A stretch of DNA of 64,000 nt. Origin: Bacteroidales bacterium. GTDB taxonomy: Bacteria; Bacteroidota; Bacteroidia; Bacteroidales; F082. Location of the stretch: positions 1-64,000 of the forward strand of contig JABFQW010000021.1 in assembly GCA_013141455.1 (NCBI GenBank), given 5' to 3'. Position numbers and translations under genes: made by a program. Positions 25,147 to 34,525 of this stretch are shown one piece after another. The notes beneath the pieces were generated by a model, which saw only the letters and a list, made by a program, of their open reading frames with translations, was not told the DNA's origin and did no database searches. Every line of letters starts with the position of its first letter. The stretch's first letter is position 1.

Positions 25147-26475
25147 TTAAGTAGTTACTATTTTTATTTCTGGTTTGGTTATGTCATGTGTTTTTTCGGA
25201 TACTGACTGAAACTTATGTTTAAAATACCACAACGAAAGGGCGATAAGCAAACTACCTGCTAAAGCCAATCCATAGGAAGTCGTCATCAGGAAACGAAAC
25301 CAACTCAGTTCTTTGTTATTGAAATTTTTAAAAAGTAATGCGCCAACGCTACCGAGATAACCAAATGAATCGGCCACATAAATGAAAAAACCGGCATTGG
25401 CAGCTGAGCCAAAAGCCGCGATCAGGCGGTCGAACAACAGACAATTAAAAGGGAGATACCCAAGATAGGTTCCCAATCCTAACAGAATCATCCAAACCAA
25501 CGGATTGATCATCCCTATTTTCAGTGCGAGTGTGCTTAATCCGATCAAAATAAAACCTGACAATATGATATAGTTATTCATGAGTAAGGCCTTACGGTTG
25601 TCCTTAATCAGCATCAGCAAACCCATAACGATGAAAACAATGAGGGCGATCGGCAGTTCGGACCAGGTGAAAATCATGGAGTTGCCCTTAACACCGATTG
25701 AAGCCCAGATTTCGGCGGCAAAATTGTCGCGCAGATCACGGTAAATAGTCAACAGCATATAGGCAACGGTAAGCAGTACCAAACCGGGAATAAATTCTTT
25801 GAACATTTTGTTGCGCTGACTTTTATTCATGGGGATGCGTTTTGTACGCAGCAGCTCATCTTCGGCTGTCGGTTCGGGCGTTTTGTCGAGCAACCATACC
25901 AACACGATCATGGGGACAAAAAATACAAGTCCGGTTACCCAGGGCATCTGAAAATCAGAAAGATGAAAATGAACCATCAGCATTTTGCCGATACTCTTAA
26001 CAAAACCCGATGAAACAATAAAACTGATACTCAACACAGTACCAAGTATTTCAGTCGTTTTCCGGCCTTCGAGGTAAGCAAATACCAGTCCCCAGATCAT
26101 CCCAAGCGGAAGTCCGTTCAAAAACAGAAGGACAACGTTATAAGGGGCAGGTACAATACTGAACAGCACCAGGGCAAGTTCGGCTATTCCTGTGAGGATG
26201 ATGATCGAAACAGCGCGTGAGGACCGTCCCATCTCAGAAATCACTTTGATACCGATAAATTTCGAAAGCGCGTACCCGATGACCTGCGAAATAATCAGGA
26301 GCGCTTTATAATCCATGCCACCCAGAGTCAACCCATCAAATGACGCTACCGTGAATGGTTTCCTGATGCCATACATACAGGCATAAGTCAGGAAAGCGAT
26401 CGTACTCAGATAAACCGTGAGTACGACAGGCTTACTGTTCCGTAACCAGAGCGTAACCGGGTGATTTTCAGGCAT
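25147..26475 (-). CDS. DUF5690 family membrane protein, MFS-like; candidate AEP transporter
   Basis: A 442-residue inner-membrane protein with about 12 membrane segments in two halves separated by a charged cytoplasmic loop (about 205-235, LLDKTPEPTAEDELLRTKRIPMNKSQRNK). The opening LTVYLSTIAFLTYACMYGIRKPFTVASF is like the organophosphate:phosphate antiporter branch of MFS (GlpT/UhpT/PgtP), where the YxxRKxF motif sits at the same place. The family has no proven substrate. Its place directly ahead of phnW-phnX (12 bp) suggests that it brings AEP or another aminophosphonate across the inner membrane; no ABC phosphonate transporter is present in the window. Confidence 0.82.
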   Translation of the reverse strand: MPENHPVTLWLRNSKPVVLTVYLSTIAFLTYACMYGIRKPFTVASFDGLTLGGMDYKALLIISQVIGYALSKFIGIKVISEMGRSSRAVSIIILTGIAELALVLFSIVPAPYNVVLLFLNGLPLGMIWGLVFAYLEGRKTTEILGTVLSISFIVSSGFVKSIGKMLMVHFHLSDFQMPWVTGLVFFVPMIVLVWLLDKTPEPTAEDELLRTKRIPMNKSQRNKMFKEFIPGLVLLTVAYMLLTIYRDLRDNFAAEIWASIGVKGNSMIFTWSELPIALIVFIVMGLLMLIKDNRKALLMNNYIILSGFILIGLSTLALKIGMINPLVWMILLGLGTYLGYLPFNCLLFDRLIAAFGSAANAGFFIYVADSFGYLGSVGALLFKNFNNKELSWFRFLMTTSYGLALAGSLLIALSLWYFKHKFQSVSEKTHDITKPEIKIVTT

Positions 26476-26581
26476 TGAAGTTTTATTGAGATTAGTTTTT
26501 ATGAAATCGATCGGGCATAACTATCGTACTAACTTAGCTCGAAATGCAGCTAAATCAGGCAGTTACAATAATAGTATCCGG

Positions 26582-29380
26582 CTATTTCTGGTGTCCTTCG
26601 AGCCTCCACTGATCCTGCTCTTTACTTTCGCGGATCATATCATTCGGATTGTCGATATCAGGGCCTTTGTTAAGTTGTTTCCAGTCAAATTTTTCGTCAA
26701 AAGGATCCAATGCTTTTTGCGGATCAAAAACACGAACATCAACCGGAAGCGCTGAATACGGAGTGAAATCAGGCTGATCGGTAAACATATCGGCAAAGTC
26801 AGAGGCTGTGGCATCGTATTGGTTGAGGTACGGAATACCAAAGATATTCCAGAAAGTTTTGAAAATGCTTCCGAAACTTGTGTGAACATGACCCACATAA
26901 TTTCGTTTTGTATAAGGCGAAATTACCATCAACACACTACGGTGCGCGTCCACATGGTCAACTCCACCCTGGGCATCGTCTTCGGTGATGATGATCATCA
27001 TGTTTTTCCAATAAGGGGTGTGCGACAGATACTCAACTATCCGGCCAACAGCAAGGTCGTTATCGGCTTCGTAACTTTCACGAAATGGATAACTGGCATC
27101 GGGTCTTTCGTCGGCGCCGTGGTCGTTTGGCAGGATCACGGTCAGCATTTTCGGCATGATGTCTTTTCCTTCGCCCCATTTCTCTTCAAACTCCTTTTTA
27201 AAAACATCCACCCTATACTGATCAGGGATAGCAGTGTTGTAGGTAGGATAAGCATGCGATGAATTGTTAAGCAGCGATGCCGGCAAGGGGAAATTTGCCA
27301 CTTGTTTGATACCGCCATATTTGTACGTATCCTGATAATCGGCCGGTTCGAACATTACACCAAAGCCGAAATTGAAAAACGAAACTTTATTCCGTGCCAT
27401 ATGATCCCACATCGAACCTGATTCGTTATAATCTTCCGGATAAATAGCGCCAGCAGCGCCGTTGAATCCAAGATTGCCGGGTGCATTCGATTTTTCACGG
27501 TATTCGCGGTTGCCACCATAATTTGCCGGTGTTGTTGCCTCTACCCATTCATTCGGATAGGTATTCGACAACCAGCGGTGTCCGTCAGCCGAAACATCGG
27601 AATCGACATAAAAATTGTCGCTTATCGCGAACTCCTTAGCCAACCTCAGGTGGTTGGGCATGATGGTGGAATTCGTTACCGTTGTTGATTTATCGCGGTT
27701 TGAGAAAGTAACATGGGAGCCATAACGCGCAATCGTTGAATCGCCATTGGCGCGTTGAACCTGTCCGAAAATTTCGTCGTATGTCCGGTTTTCTTTCGAA
27801 ATAAAAACAATATGTTTGATGGGAGATTCTTTCTGACCCGGGTAAAGCGGGACAGGATTGTCTTTACGCCAATCGAATTTGGCTGATTGTACGAGATTTA
27901 TTTCGAAGTTATTTTCGATTACCTCGGCGCTGAACTTCTGAAGCCTTTCCATACCCATACCGGGTATTTCAATTACTTCAACTGTTCCTTTCATAAGGCT
28001 GCCGATATAGCTGCCTTCATTACCAATTTTAAAAGTTCTGCCTCCGTTTGGCCCGCACCCAAAACCTTTGGCATTTGCTACAACCAAGTATTTTCCATCG
28101 GGTGTTACTTTCAACTTTGCCGGAAACCAGCCTGTTGGTATATGACCCGTCACGCTGAGCGAAGCAACATCAATAACGCCCACCGCATTGATTCCCGATT
28201 CGGCCACATACACCGTTTTTTCGTCGGGCGAAACAGCCAATCCAAAAGGAATGATCCCCCGCAGATGGGCGATCTTCGGTTCGGGATTCAGCTTAATATG
28301 TGTTACGATTTTTTGTTCACGGCTGTCGAGAACAGTGACATTGTCGTTGGTGCCATTGCTGATGAAAATATATTTGCCTGCTGCAACAATCGAATTCGGG
28401 CTTGAACCGCCAACAGCCGGAATACCTTCAACCATTTGCCCAACTAAGGTGCCGGTTTTTATTTTTGAAATGATCTCTGGTTTTGAAGATGTTTTTACGT
28501 CAATAGCCCACACCGAAAACGATTCATCGGCATTGATCGGTCCCAGACCCGGAACCTGCATGGTGTCGTTCAAAATTCCTTTCTCCGAAACCTCCGATCC
28601 ATAGGCATAAACCGGGAAATCGACTGTACCGCGTTTCCATTCATCCTTATTTTTACGGCTGATGTAACCATATTCATACATGCCCACATTGGCCACATAA
28701 ACGGTCTTCCCGTCTGTTGAAAGCGCGACACCAAAAGGGTACCTGCCAATGGCTATATTTGAGACAAGCTGTTGTTTCTCAAGATCAATAATGATCATTC
28801 TGAAACCAATCTGATCAACGGCATACAACAGTTTTCCATCATGGCTTATTGTCATATCACCGATATAACCATGCGTATAATCGGTTTTTTCATCCTTGAA
28901 ACTGCAATCAATCGTTCCTTTCGGTTCGCCGCTTGCAATATCGAAAATATAAACTTTGTTTGCCTGTCCACCGGCAACATAAACCACCTTGTTATCGGGC
29001 GAAATGGCCAAACCCATAAACACCGATTCGAGCACACCCTTATCACCGGCCGGTGATGGAGGAATCTGTTGTATTTCGGGATTTCCGGAATGAATATTCC
29101 GTAAAATAGTGATCGAAAGGGGATTTGTACCTGAGTTTGCTGTAACAGCTATATTTCCATCGTTACTCAATGCCAGACCGTACGGATGCGGTGCAACAAC
29201 AAAACTATTTCCGGCAGGCGTCACTATGCGGCCGTTCGGAATAACTGTTTTTCCATCTTCTATAATTTGTGTATAACGGTAGGCTGCCGGCGCACTAATT
29301 GTGTAATCAGTCTGTTGCGCGTTTACGACACAGCCAAAACAGAAAAATATCAGAAAGCTTACAAGGTTTTTCATGTTCAT
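26582..29380 (-). CDS. exported YncE-type beta-propeller fused to a phosphoesterase domain
   Basis: A 932-residue protein with a signal peptide (1-21, ends NAQQ). Residues about 30-490 form a YVTN-type propeller: repeated blades such as ALSNDGNIAVTANSGTNPLSITIL, ISPDNKVVYVAGGQANKVYIFD, LSTDGKTVYVANVG and VSPDEKTVYVAESGINAVGVID. Residues about 520-900 are a phosphoesterase domain of the PF04185 phospholipase-C/acid-phosphatase type: KHIVFISKENRTYDEIFGQ, SDNFYVDSDVSADGHRWL, VILPNDHGADERPDASY, IITEDDAQGGVDHVDAHRSVLMVISPYTKRNYVGHVHTSFGSIFKTFW. It should act in the periplasm or outside. Next to phnWX it may release AEP from ester-linked phosphonolipids or phosphonoglycans (inference). A second ATG two codons later is equally possible. 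Confidence 0.9.
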   Translation of the reverse strand: MNMKNLVSFLIFFCFGCVVNAQQTDYTISAPAAYRYTQIIEDGKTVIPNGRIVTPAGNSFVVAPHPYGLALSNDGNIAVTANSGTNPLSITILRNIHSGNPEIQQIPPSPAGDKGVLESVFMGLAISPDNKVVYVAGGQANKVYIFDIASGEPKGTIDCSFKDEKTDYTHGYIGDMTISHDGKLLYAVDQIGFRMIIIDLEKQQLVSNIAIGRYPFGVALSTDGKTVYVANVGMYEYGYISRKNKDEWKRGTVDFPVYAYGSEVSEKGILNDTMQVPGLGPINADESFSVWAIDVKTSSKPEIISKIKTGTLVGQMVEGIPAVGGSSPNSIVAAGKYIFISNGTNDNVTVLDSREQKIVTHIKLNPEPKIAHLRGIIPFGLAVSPDEKTVYVAESGINAVGVIDVASLSVTGHIPTGWFPAKLKVTPDGKYLVVANAKGFGCGPNGGRTFKIGNEGSYIGSLMKGTVEVIEIPGMGMERLQKFSAEVIENNFEINLVQSAKFDWRKDNPVPLYPGQKESPIKHIVFISKENRTYDEIFGQVQRANGDSTIARYGSHVTFSNRDKSTTVTNSTIMPNHLRLAKEFAISDNFYVDSDVSADGHRWLSNTYPNEWVEATTPANYGGNREYREKSNAPGNLGFNGAAGAIYPEDYNESGSMWDHMARNKVSFFNFGFGVMFEPADYQDTYKYGGIKQVANFPLPASLLNNSSHAYPTYNTAIPDQYRVDVFKKEFEEKWGEGKDIMPKMLTVILPNDHGADERPDASYPFRESYEADNDLAVGRIVEYLSHTPYWKNMMIIITEDDAQGGVDHVDAHRSVLMVISPYTKRNYVGHVHTSFGSIFKTFWNIFGIPYLNQYDATASDFADMFTDQPDFTPYSALPVDVRVFDPQKALDPFDEKFDWKQLNKGPDIDNPNDMIRESKEQDQWRLEGHQK

Positions 29381-29500
29381 TAATTTCAGGAATGAAAAAT
29401 ACGATTTTTAATCTGCCAATGATTTAGAAATTTTTAAAAAAAGTCAGAAGTTGGAAGACCCGGGTGGAACGTACAATCAACTTAAACTGTGACCTCCTAA

Positions 29501-29537
29501 TTGTTGGTTCGTTGATTCGTTGAATTGTTGAATCGTT
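29501..29537. repeat. short degenerate tandem repeat (GTTGAATCG-like)
   Basis: About four imperfect 8- to 11-bp units (GTTGGTTCG, TTGATTCG, TTGAATTG, TTGAATCG). Purpose unknown; it lies between genes of the phosphonate block. Confidence 0.5.
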
Positions 29538-29667
29538 TTATTCGCCCCGGCCTTCCGACTTCCGACTTTACGTTTTTTAGCTCAGCTGATCCAACAGGAT
29601 AGTGATCTTGTCTGTAATGCTTTTATGCAACCGGTTATAGATGTGAAAGAACGATTATTTTAAGAAT

Positions 29668-29696
29668 GGTTGTCGGAAGCTACGCTTCCGACAACC
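29668..29696 (-). terminator. hairpin after susCD
   Basis: A perfect 13-bp stem (GGTTGTCGGAAGC at 29668-29680 against 29684-29696) with a 3-nt loop, 40 bp beyond the susD stop. On the coding strand it is followed by ATTCTTAAAATAATCGTTC, moderately T-rich, so it likely ends or attenuates the susCD transcript. Confidence 0.65.
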
Positions 29697-29736
29697 CACT
29701 CTTTTCACTAAACCAACACAACGTTTTAACCAAAAA

Positions 29737-31224
29737 CTATTTTATTAACCACATTTCTGCATTGATATCATCGGTTTCCGAACCAAACTGATTCATCAAA
29801 GCATCATTATTATTATCTGTATTGTAATCGGGTTCAGATTGAGGATACATCCAGCGTTTTGCGATCCGACCGCTATTACCGGTTCCGACACCTGTCAGGA
29901 ACTCGGGAACACCCGTGCGACGATTGTTGTAGTATGCTTCCCAACCTGAATTCTGGAAGAATCCAAGGTATTTCTGTGTCAGAATCTGATTCAATCCTTC
30001 GGCGTTGTCACCTTTGTAGGCGACTACGCTTTGTGCATAGTAATCTTCCCAGTTTGCCAACACGTTAACGCCATGAAAAGTCCATGAAGCCTGAATACCA
30101 TTTTTATAAAATTCTTCGGCATTTCCACTGATCCAGCCACGGCTGATGGCTTCGGCAATATTGAAACATAGTTCAATATACCCGATCTGGATGGCTGGTT
30201 CGCCGGTATAGGTTCCATAATATTTTGCCTTGTTGATGGCCGAATATTCGCCTGCCAACATTTTTGCCGACATATCATCCAGACTTTCGCCTGAACTTGC
30301 GCCAACATAGGCTTCATAATCAGCGGCAGTATAACCTTCCTCAAGTTTTTTGAGTGCAGGTTCGGCCACAATGAAAGTTCTGGGATCGCGAAGTAAAACC
30401 AGCGTGTTCAGATAGGTAGCCGACATATTGTTACGGGTAGCCGTAAAACCATAGTTATCGGGATTTAAAGGATATTTATCGGTGCTGTTGTTAAATACAA
30501 ATGAAAGGTTGTCATCCAACGACAACATAACCGGGTATTTGCCAGGATTGCCAACAACATCAGCAAAAAGTTGCTTAATATTGAGATCAGCATCACTTTC
30601 CTTTTTACTTAAGGCAATTAAGGTACGTAGTTTAAAGGTGTTCACCACTTTCTGCCACCTTACTAAATCGTTTCCAAGCATAAAGTCACCAGCCAATATT
30701 TTATCATTATTATCGATTAATAATTGTAAATCGCTGTTAGCTTCTTCGAGCCAGGTAAGTGATTGCAAAAAAACTTCCTTTTGTGTATTGTATTTGGGAG
30801 CAATATTATCAAGTCCCTGTAAGGCTTCCGTCAGAGGTAAATCGCCCAGACGCATCGACATATCAATAAAATAATACGCTTTGAAAAATTTAGCCAGGGC
30901 TGAATAAGCGTTTACTTCGGGCAATCCGATACGTTCGGCTTCGGCCACCATCTGTTTCACATCGTTCAGTTTCAAATAATTGAAGTATGTCCTCATCCAA
31001 TCATACTCCTGATCATCGTAATAGGCATAGTTGCTGCACCAAAACTGATTCCATCTTTGTTCGGCGCTCCATGGATCATACACCGTTCCTCTTAATACAC
31101 TGGTGAAAATAAGTGATGGAGGCACTTCGCCCGGTCGGTTCGGGTCTTTTTCAAGGTCTTCAAATTTTTTACAGGCCGTAAAAGTGATGGCGAGTAAAAT
31201 GAAGAAAGTCAATATTTTTTTCAT
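29737..31224 (-). CDS. SusD/RagB-like outer-membrane nutrient-binding lipoprotein
   Basis: A 495-residue surface lipoprotein that caps a SusC channel and captures substrate. The signal peptide ends in the lipobox TFTAC, with Cys18 as lipid anchor. The mature start FEDLEKDPNRPGEVPPSLIFTSVLRG is the opening of the SusD-like_2 subgroup; tetratricopeptide-like helices follow (NYLKLNDVKQMVAEAERIG, ALAKFFKAYYFIDMSMRLGDLPLTEAL), and the end PEFLTGVGTGNSGRIAKRWMYPQSEPDYN is typical. It starts 28 bp after susC. Sugar is not the only possible ligand for this family; here the neighbours point to an aminophosphonate compound (inference). Confidence 0.94.
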   Translation of the reverse strand: MKKILTFFILLAITFTACKKFEDLEKDPNRPGEVPPSLIFTSVLRGTVYDPWSAEQRWNQFWCSNYAYYDDQEYDWMRTYFNYLKLNDVKQMVAEAERIGLPEVNAYSALAKFFKAYYFIDMSMRLGDLPLTEALQGLDNIAPKYNTQKEVFLQSLTWLEEANSDLQLLIDNNDKILAGDFMLGNDLVRWQKVVNTFKLRTLIALSKKESDADLNIKQLFADVVGNPGKYPVMLSLDDNLSFVFNNSTDKYPLNPDNYGFTATRNNMSATYLNTLVLLRDPRTFIVAEPALKKLEEGYTAADYEAYVGASSGESLDDMSAKMLAGEYSAINKAKYYGTYTGEPAIQIGYIELCFNIAEAISRGWISGNAEEFYKNGIQASWTFHGVNVLANWEDYYAQSVVAYKGDNAEGLNQILTQKYLGFFQNSGWEAYYNNRRTGVPEFLTGVGTGNSGRIAKRWMYPQSEPDYNTDNNNDALMNQFGSETDDINAEMWLIK

Positions 31225-31252
31225 ATTTATTCGATTTTAATTTTATTCAGTT

Positions 31253-34200
31253 TTAGAAAGTTAAGTTGATGTTTACACCATAGCGACGTGTGGATGGAGT
31301 TTGAAGTCCTGAATAGGCATTACCTCCGGTATATTGTTCAACATCGATATCCTTTTTCTCTGCAAAATAAAGCAGGTTACGTCCGATGAAAGAGATGTTA
31401 GCCTGATCGATAAATGTATTTTTCAGGAAACGTTTTGGCAGGGTGTAGGTTAACACGACTTCACGCAGCTTGATGAAAGTACGGCTCATATTGACAGCGT
31501 TATCAGTACCGTAATAACGGCTTACGTAATCCTGAGCATAAGTGGCGGTTGCATTGGGTGCAAATTGCAACTGATCGTAATTGGAGATATTGCCGTTAGC
31601 ATCGTATTCAATAGCCACATCATTGCTAACATATACACCATCTCCGATATAGGATTTGATACCCTGAATGTCGTTCAGACGTGCTTCGCCTAATTTGCCC
31701 TGGATGGTTTCGATATGACGGCCACCCTGGAAGGTTTTCTTTTCGACATAATCGAGGATGGTGCCACCAAAGCGTCCATCAATCTGGAATGAAAAGCTTA
31801 AAGCTTTATAACTGAAAGTATTGCGTATAGCGCCTACCCAGTCAGGGTTCGAATAGCCGAGTATTTGCGCTTTTGGGTTACGTATCGGGCGGCCACTTCC
31901 ATCGTTGATCAATTGTCCGTCCGGGGTTCTGATAAAATCACTGCCTGTTATAATATCTGAACGATCTCCCACTTTCAGGAACTCGCCCAATTTGTCAACA
32001 CCCTGATAAATCTCTTTCAGGTATTCACGAAAAGAGGTGTAATTGGCTGAAACTTCCCATTTGAATCCCCCACTATATACCGGTACGGCCGTAGCTTCCA
32101 TTTCAACACCCTTACGTTGGTATTTTTTACCATTGACGAGTTTATACCCATAACCAGATGCTTCTGAAATACCAAGAGAGAAAATACTCGGGCCTTCAAT
32201 ACTCGAGAAATAGGTAAATCCAAAAGTCAAACGATTGTCAAACAAACCGATATCCGTTCCCGCATCCCAGGCCGAATTAAAACTTGGTTTGAGCTCAGGA
32301 TTGGTAATGGTACCTGTGTAAGAAGCGCCGGGAAGGCCTTGAATCAGGCTGATAGAATAAGCAGGGGTGTTTTCAAAAGTCGGACCATCATAAGGAGAAT
32401 AATAATTTCCACCATAACCCGTAACACTGGAACCTTGTTCAACGTCAGTTGATGTGATGGAAGATCTTGTCAGGGCACCACCTACATTTGACCATGATCC
32501 GCGCACCTTAAACGAATTTACCTTAGGTATGGTAAATAGCTTTGACAACTCAATACTGGAGGAAACACTTGGGTAGAAATAGACACTGTTTGCAACGGGT
32601 AAGGTGGAATTTTTATCCCAGCGACCTGTAAAAGAAAGCGTTGCAAAATCATCATAGGTAAAGTCGGCCATGGCATAACCGCTCAACACCATCATGGGTG
32701 CATAGAGGCTGTACGATTTAACCGGATCTTTTGAGTTGCGGAGGTTATACCAGCCCGGAACATTCATATAATTGGTTGAGGCATAACTACTGCGGAATGA
32801 ATACGTACGTAGGTTTCCACCGGCGTAGGCATGTACGTTTAATTTTGGAATTACATATTTGTCGAATGTTAACAGTACATCGGTATTGTTATCGAATAAG
32901 GAGCGTTTGTCTTCGCGGTAATCGCCCAAACCGGCTTCCCGGCCATAAGGATGTGCTGAAAATGGTAATTTCTCATTACGGAATAAATCATAGGATGTTA
33001 TCGCTGTACGGGCCATCAGGTTCAGATAATTGTTGATTTTGTAATTTGCCATCAGATATCCGTAAACATCGGTTTTGTAATGACCACGCAACCATTCGTA
33101 CGACATGAAATATGGGTTGTGATAGCGTTGGTATTCGGCATATTTCGACTGAACACCTTCCTTACCGGGCTGCCAGTAATCGCGCATATCGTCAATATCC
33201 CAATCGGCTCCACCCCAGGTGGTAATATTGTAGATGATACTGTTCGGACCATAACTTACGTCCGGTGTATTGGGAGTATATTGGCGGCTATAAGCCATAT
33301 TTGCTTCGAGGCGAAGTTTTTTCGAAATATTGTAACCGGCTGAGAGGTTAAATCCTGTCATATTCAGTGAAGTGTTCGGAACAATCCCTTTCTGGTAAGT
33401 GTGTGAAGCCGAGAAACGCAAATCATATTTTTCATTTGCCGTTGAAACAGCCAGGTTGTTGGTTGATAACAACCCTGTTTCGATGAAACGCTCAAGGTTG
33501 TCTTTACCACGGGCAATCCATGGTGTAGGAATACGTTCACCAGTTTCCGGATCGATCGGGCTGTCGTATTGGGCAATCAACTGACCATCAAATTTCGGAC
33601 CCCAGATATCATAGTCACCATCGTTGAGTCCACCCCCTCTTCCGTCGCCAAAAGAATACTTACCATGATCACCAGGACCATATTCGTCCTGAACTTTGGG
33701 AATAGCAAGGAAACCTTTTTCGAACATGGTGCTCGAGTTAAAGTCAACCGTGAAATCTTTCTTTCCTGTTTTTTTTCCACGTTTCGTAGTGATCTGGATC
33801 ACACCATTCATACCCCTTGAGCCATACAAAGCGCCGGCGCTGGGTCCTTTCAGAACTGTATAACTTTCAATATCATCAGGACTGAGGTTCCATGAATCGG
33901 TTAAAACTGGCACGCCATCGATAACATACAAAGGTGCAAGTCCGCGTAATGATACGCTGGGCGCTCCGAGTAGTTCAGGGGAACCTCCTACTACAAGACC
34001 GGCGACCTTTCCAACGAGTGAATTGATGGCATTGGGTTCGCGGGCTTTCACAAGATCATCGCCTTCCACTTCGCTAACGGCATATCCGATGGTACTCTTC
34101 TTTTTCTCAATACCAAGCGCCGTAACGATCACATCATCGAGCTGCTGAGCCGACTCGGAAAGCGATACATTGATAAGCGTTTGACCGGCCATTGTTACTT

Positions 34201-34444
34201 CTTTTGTTTCATATCCAACAAATGAAAAAACAAGCACATCATTTTGTTGTGCTGAAATTGAATAATGACCATCAAAATCGGTAAGAACCCCGGTTGTAGT
34301 CCCTTTGACCACCACGCTTGCACCGGGGAGACTCTCTCCCTGTGTTGTACTTACAGTGCCTTCGACACCCAACTTTTGAGCGAAGGCCGATATTCCAAGG
34401 ACCAAGAATATCATAATTAAAGTGTAAACTTTTCTTTTGTACAT
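31253..34444 (-). CDS. SusC/RagA-like TonB-dependent outer-membrane transporter
   Basis: A 1063-residue TonB-dependent channel that imports bulky nutrients with the SusD partner. Signal peptide 1-22; CarboxypepD_reg-like beta sandwich at about 25-105 (VEGTVSTTQGESLPGASVVVKGTTTGVLTDFDGHYSI); plug domain at about 115-225 (DDVIVTALGIEKKKSTIGYAVSEV, NSLVGKVAGLVVGG, IESYTVLKGPSAGALYGSRGMNGVIQITTKRG); the rest is the 22-strand barrel, ending in RRYGVNINLTF with the usual aromatic last residue. There is no N-terminal STN signalling domain, so it should not work through an ECF/anti-sigma pair. It is followed by susD, 28 bp on. Confidence 0.96.
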   Translation of the reverse strand: MYKRKVYTLIMIFLVLGISAFAQKLGVEGTVSTTQGESLPGASVVVKGTTTGVLTDFDGHYSISAQQNDVLVFSFVGYETKEVTMAGQTLINVSLSESAQQLDDVIVTALGIEKKKSTIGYAVSEVEGDDLVKAREPNAINSLVGKVAGLVVGGSPELLGAPSVSLRGLAPLYVIDGVPVLTDSWNLSPDDIESYTVLKGPSAGALYGSRGMNGVIQITTKRGKKTGKKDFTVDFNSSTMFEKGFLAIPKVQDEYGPGDHGKYSFGDGRGGGLNDGDYDIWGPKFDGQLIAQYDSPIDPETGERIPTPWIARGKDNLERFIETGLLSTNNLAVSTANEKYDLRFSASHTYQKGIVPNTSLNMTGFNLSAGYNISKKLRLEANMAYSRQYTPNTPDVSYGPNSIIYNITTWGGADWDIDDMRDYWQPGKEGVQSKYAEYQRYHNPYFMSYEWLRGHYKTDVYGYLMANYKINNYLNLMARTAITSYDLFRNEKLPFSAHPYGREAGLGDYREDKRSLFDNNTDVLLTFDKYVIPKLNVHAYAGGNLRTYSFRSSYASTNYMNVPGWYNLRNSKDPVKSYSLYAPMMVLSGYAMADFTYDDFATLSFTGRWDKNSTLPVANSVYFYPSVSSSIELSKLFTIPKVNSFKVRGSWSNVGGALTRSSITSTDVEQGSSVTGYGGNYYSPYDGPTFENTPAYSISLIQGLPGASYTGTITNPELKPSFNSAWDAGTDIGLFDNRLTFGFTYFSSIEGPSIFSLGISEASGYGYKLVNGKKYQRKGVEMEATAVPVYSGGFKWEVSANYTSFREYLKEIYQGVDKLGEFLKVGDRSDIITGSDFIRTPDGQLINDGSGRPIRNPKAQILGYSNPDWVGAIRNTFSYKALSFSFQIDGRFGGTILDYVEKKTFQGGRHIETIQGKLGEARLNDIQGIKSYIGDGVYVSNDVAIEYDANGNISNYDQLQFAPNATATYAQDYVSRYYGTDNAVNMSRTFIKLREVVLTYTLPKRFLKNTFIDQANISFIGRNLLYFAEKKDIDVEQYTGGNAYSGLQTPSTRRYGVNINLTF

Positions 34445-34525
34445 AATGTTTAGGATAGGTTAATTAATTTGGTTTTACCTGCTTTGGTTCTTCTGCTATT
34501 GAAAAACCTGATAAAAGGTTTCTGC

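Larger units (their letters stand above)
29381..29736. other. spacer between susD and the phosphoesterase gene
   Basis: No gene is seen in these 356 bp. They hold a strong hairpin near the susD side, a short array of GTTGAATCG-like words (29501-29537), and a degenerate inverted pair of CTTCCGACTTCCGAC-like sequence (29442-29457 and 29551-29567). A weak -7-like TATTTTTC lies just before the phosphoesterase start. Confidence 0.5.

Noticed and set aside
27887-28604. Long rightward open frames inside the phosphoesterase gene
   Set aside because: They are antisense shadows of the propeller coding region, a common result of codon bias.
31253-34444. Control of this susC by the ECF sigma/anti-sigma pair at 0.3-1.3 kb
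   Set aside because: The SusC protein has no N-terminal STN signalling domain, and the sigma pair is 30 kb away.
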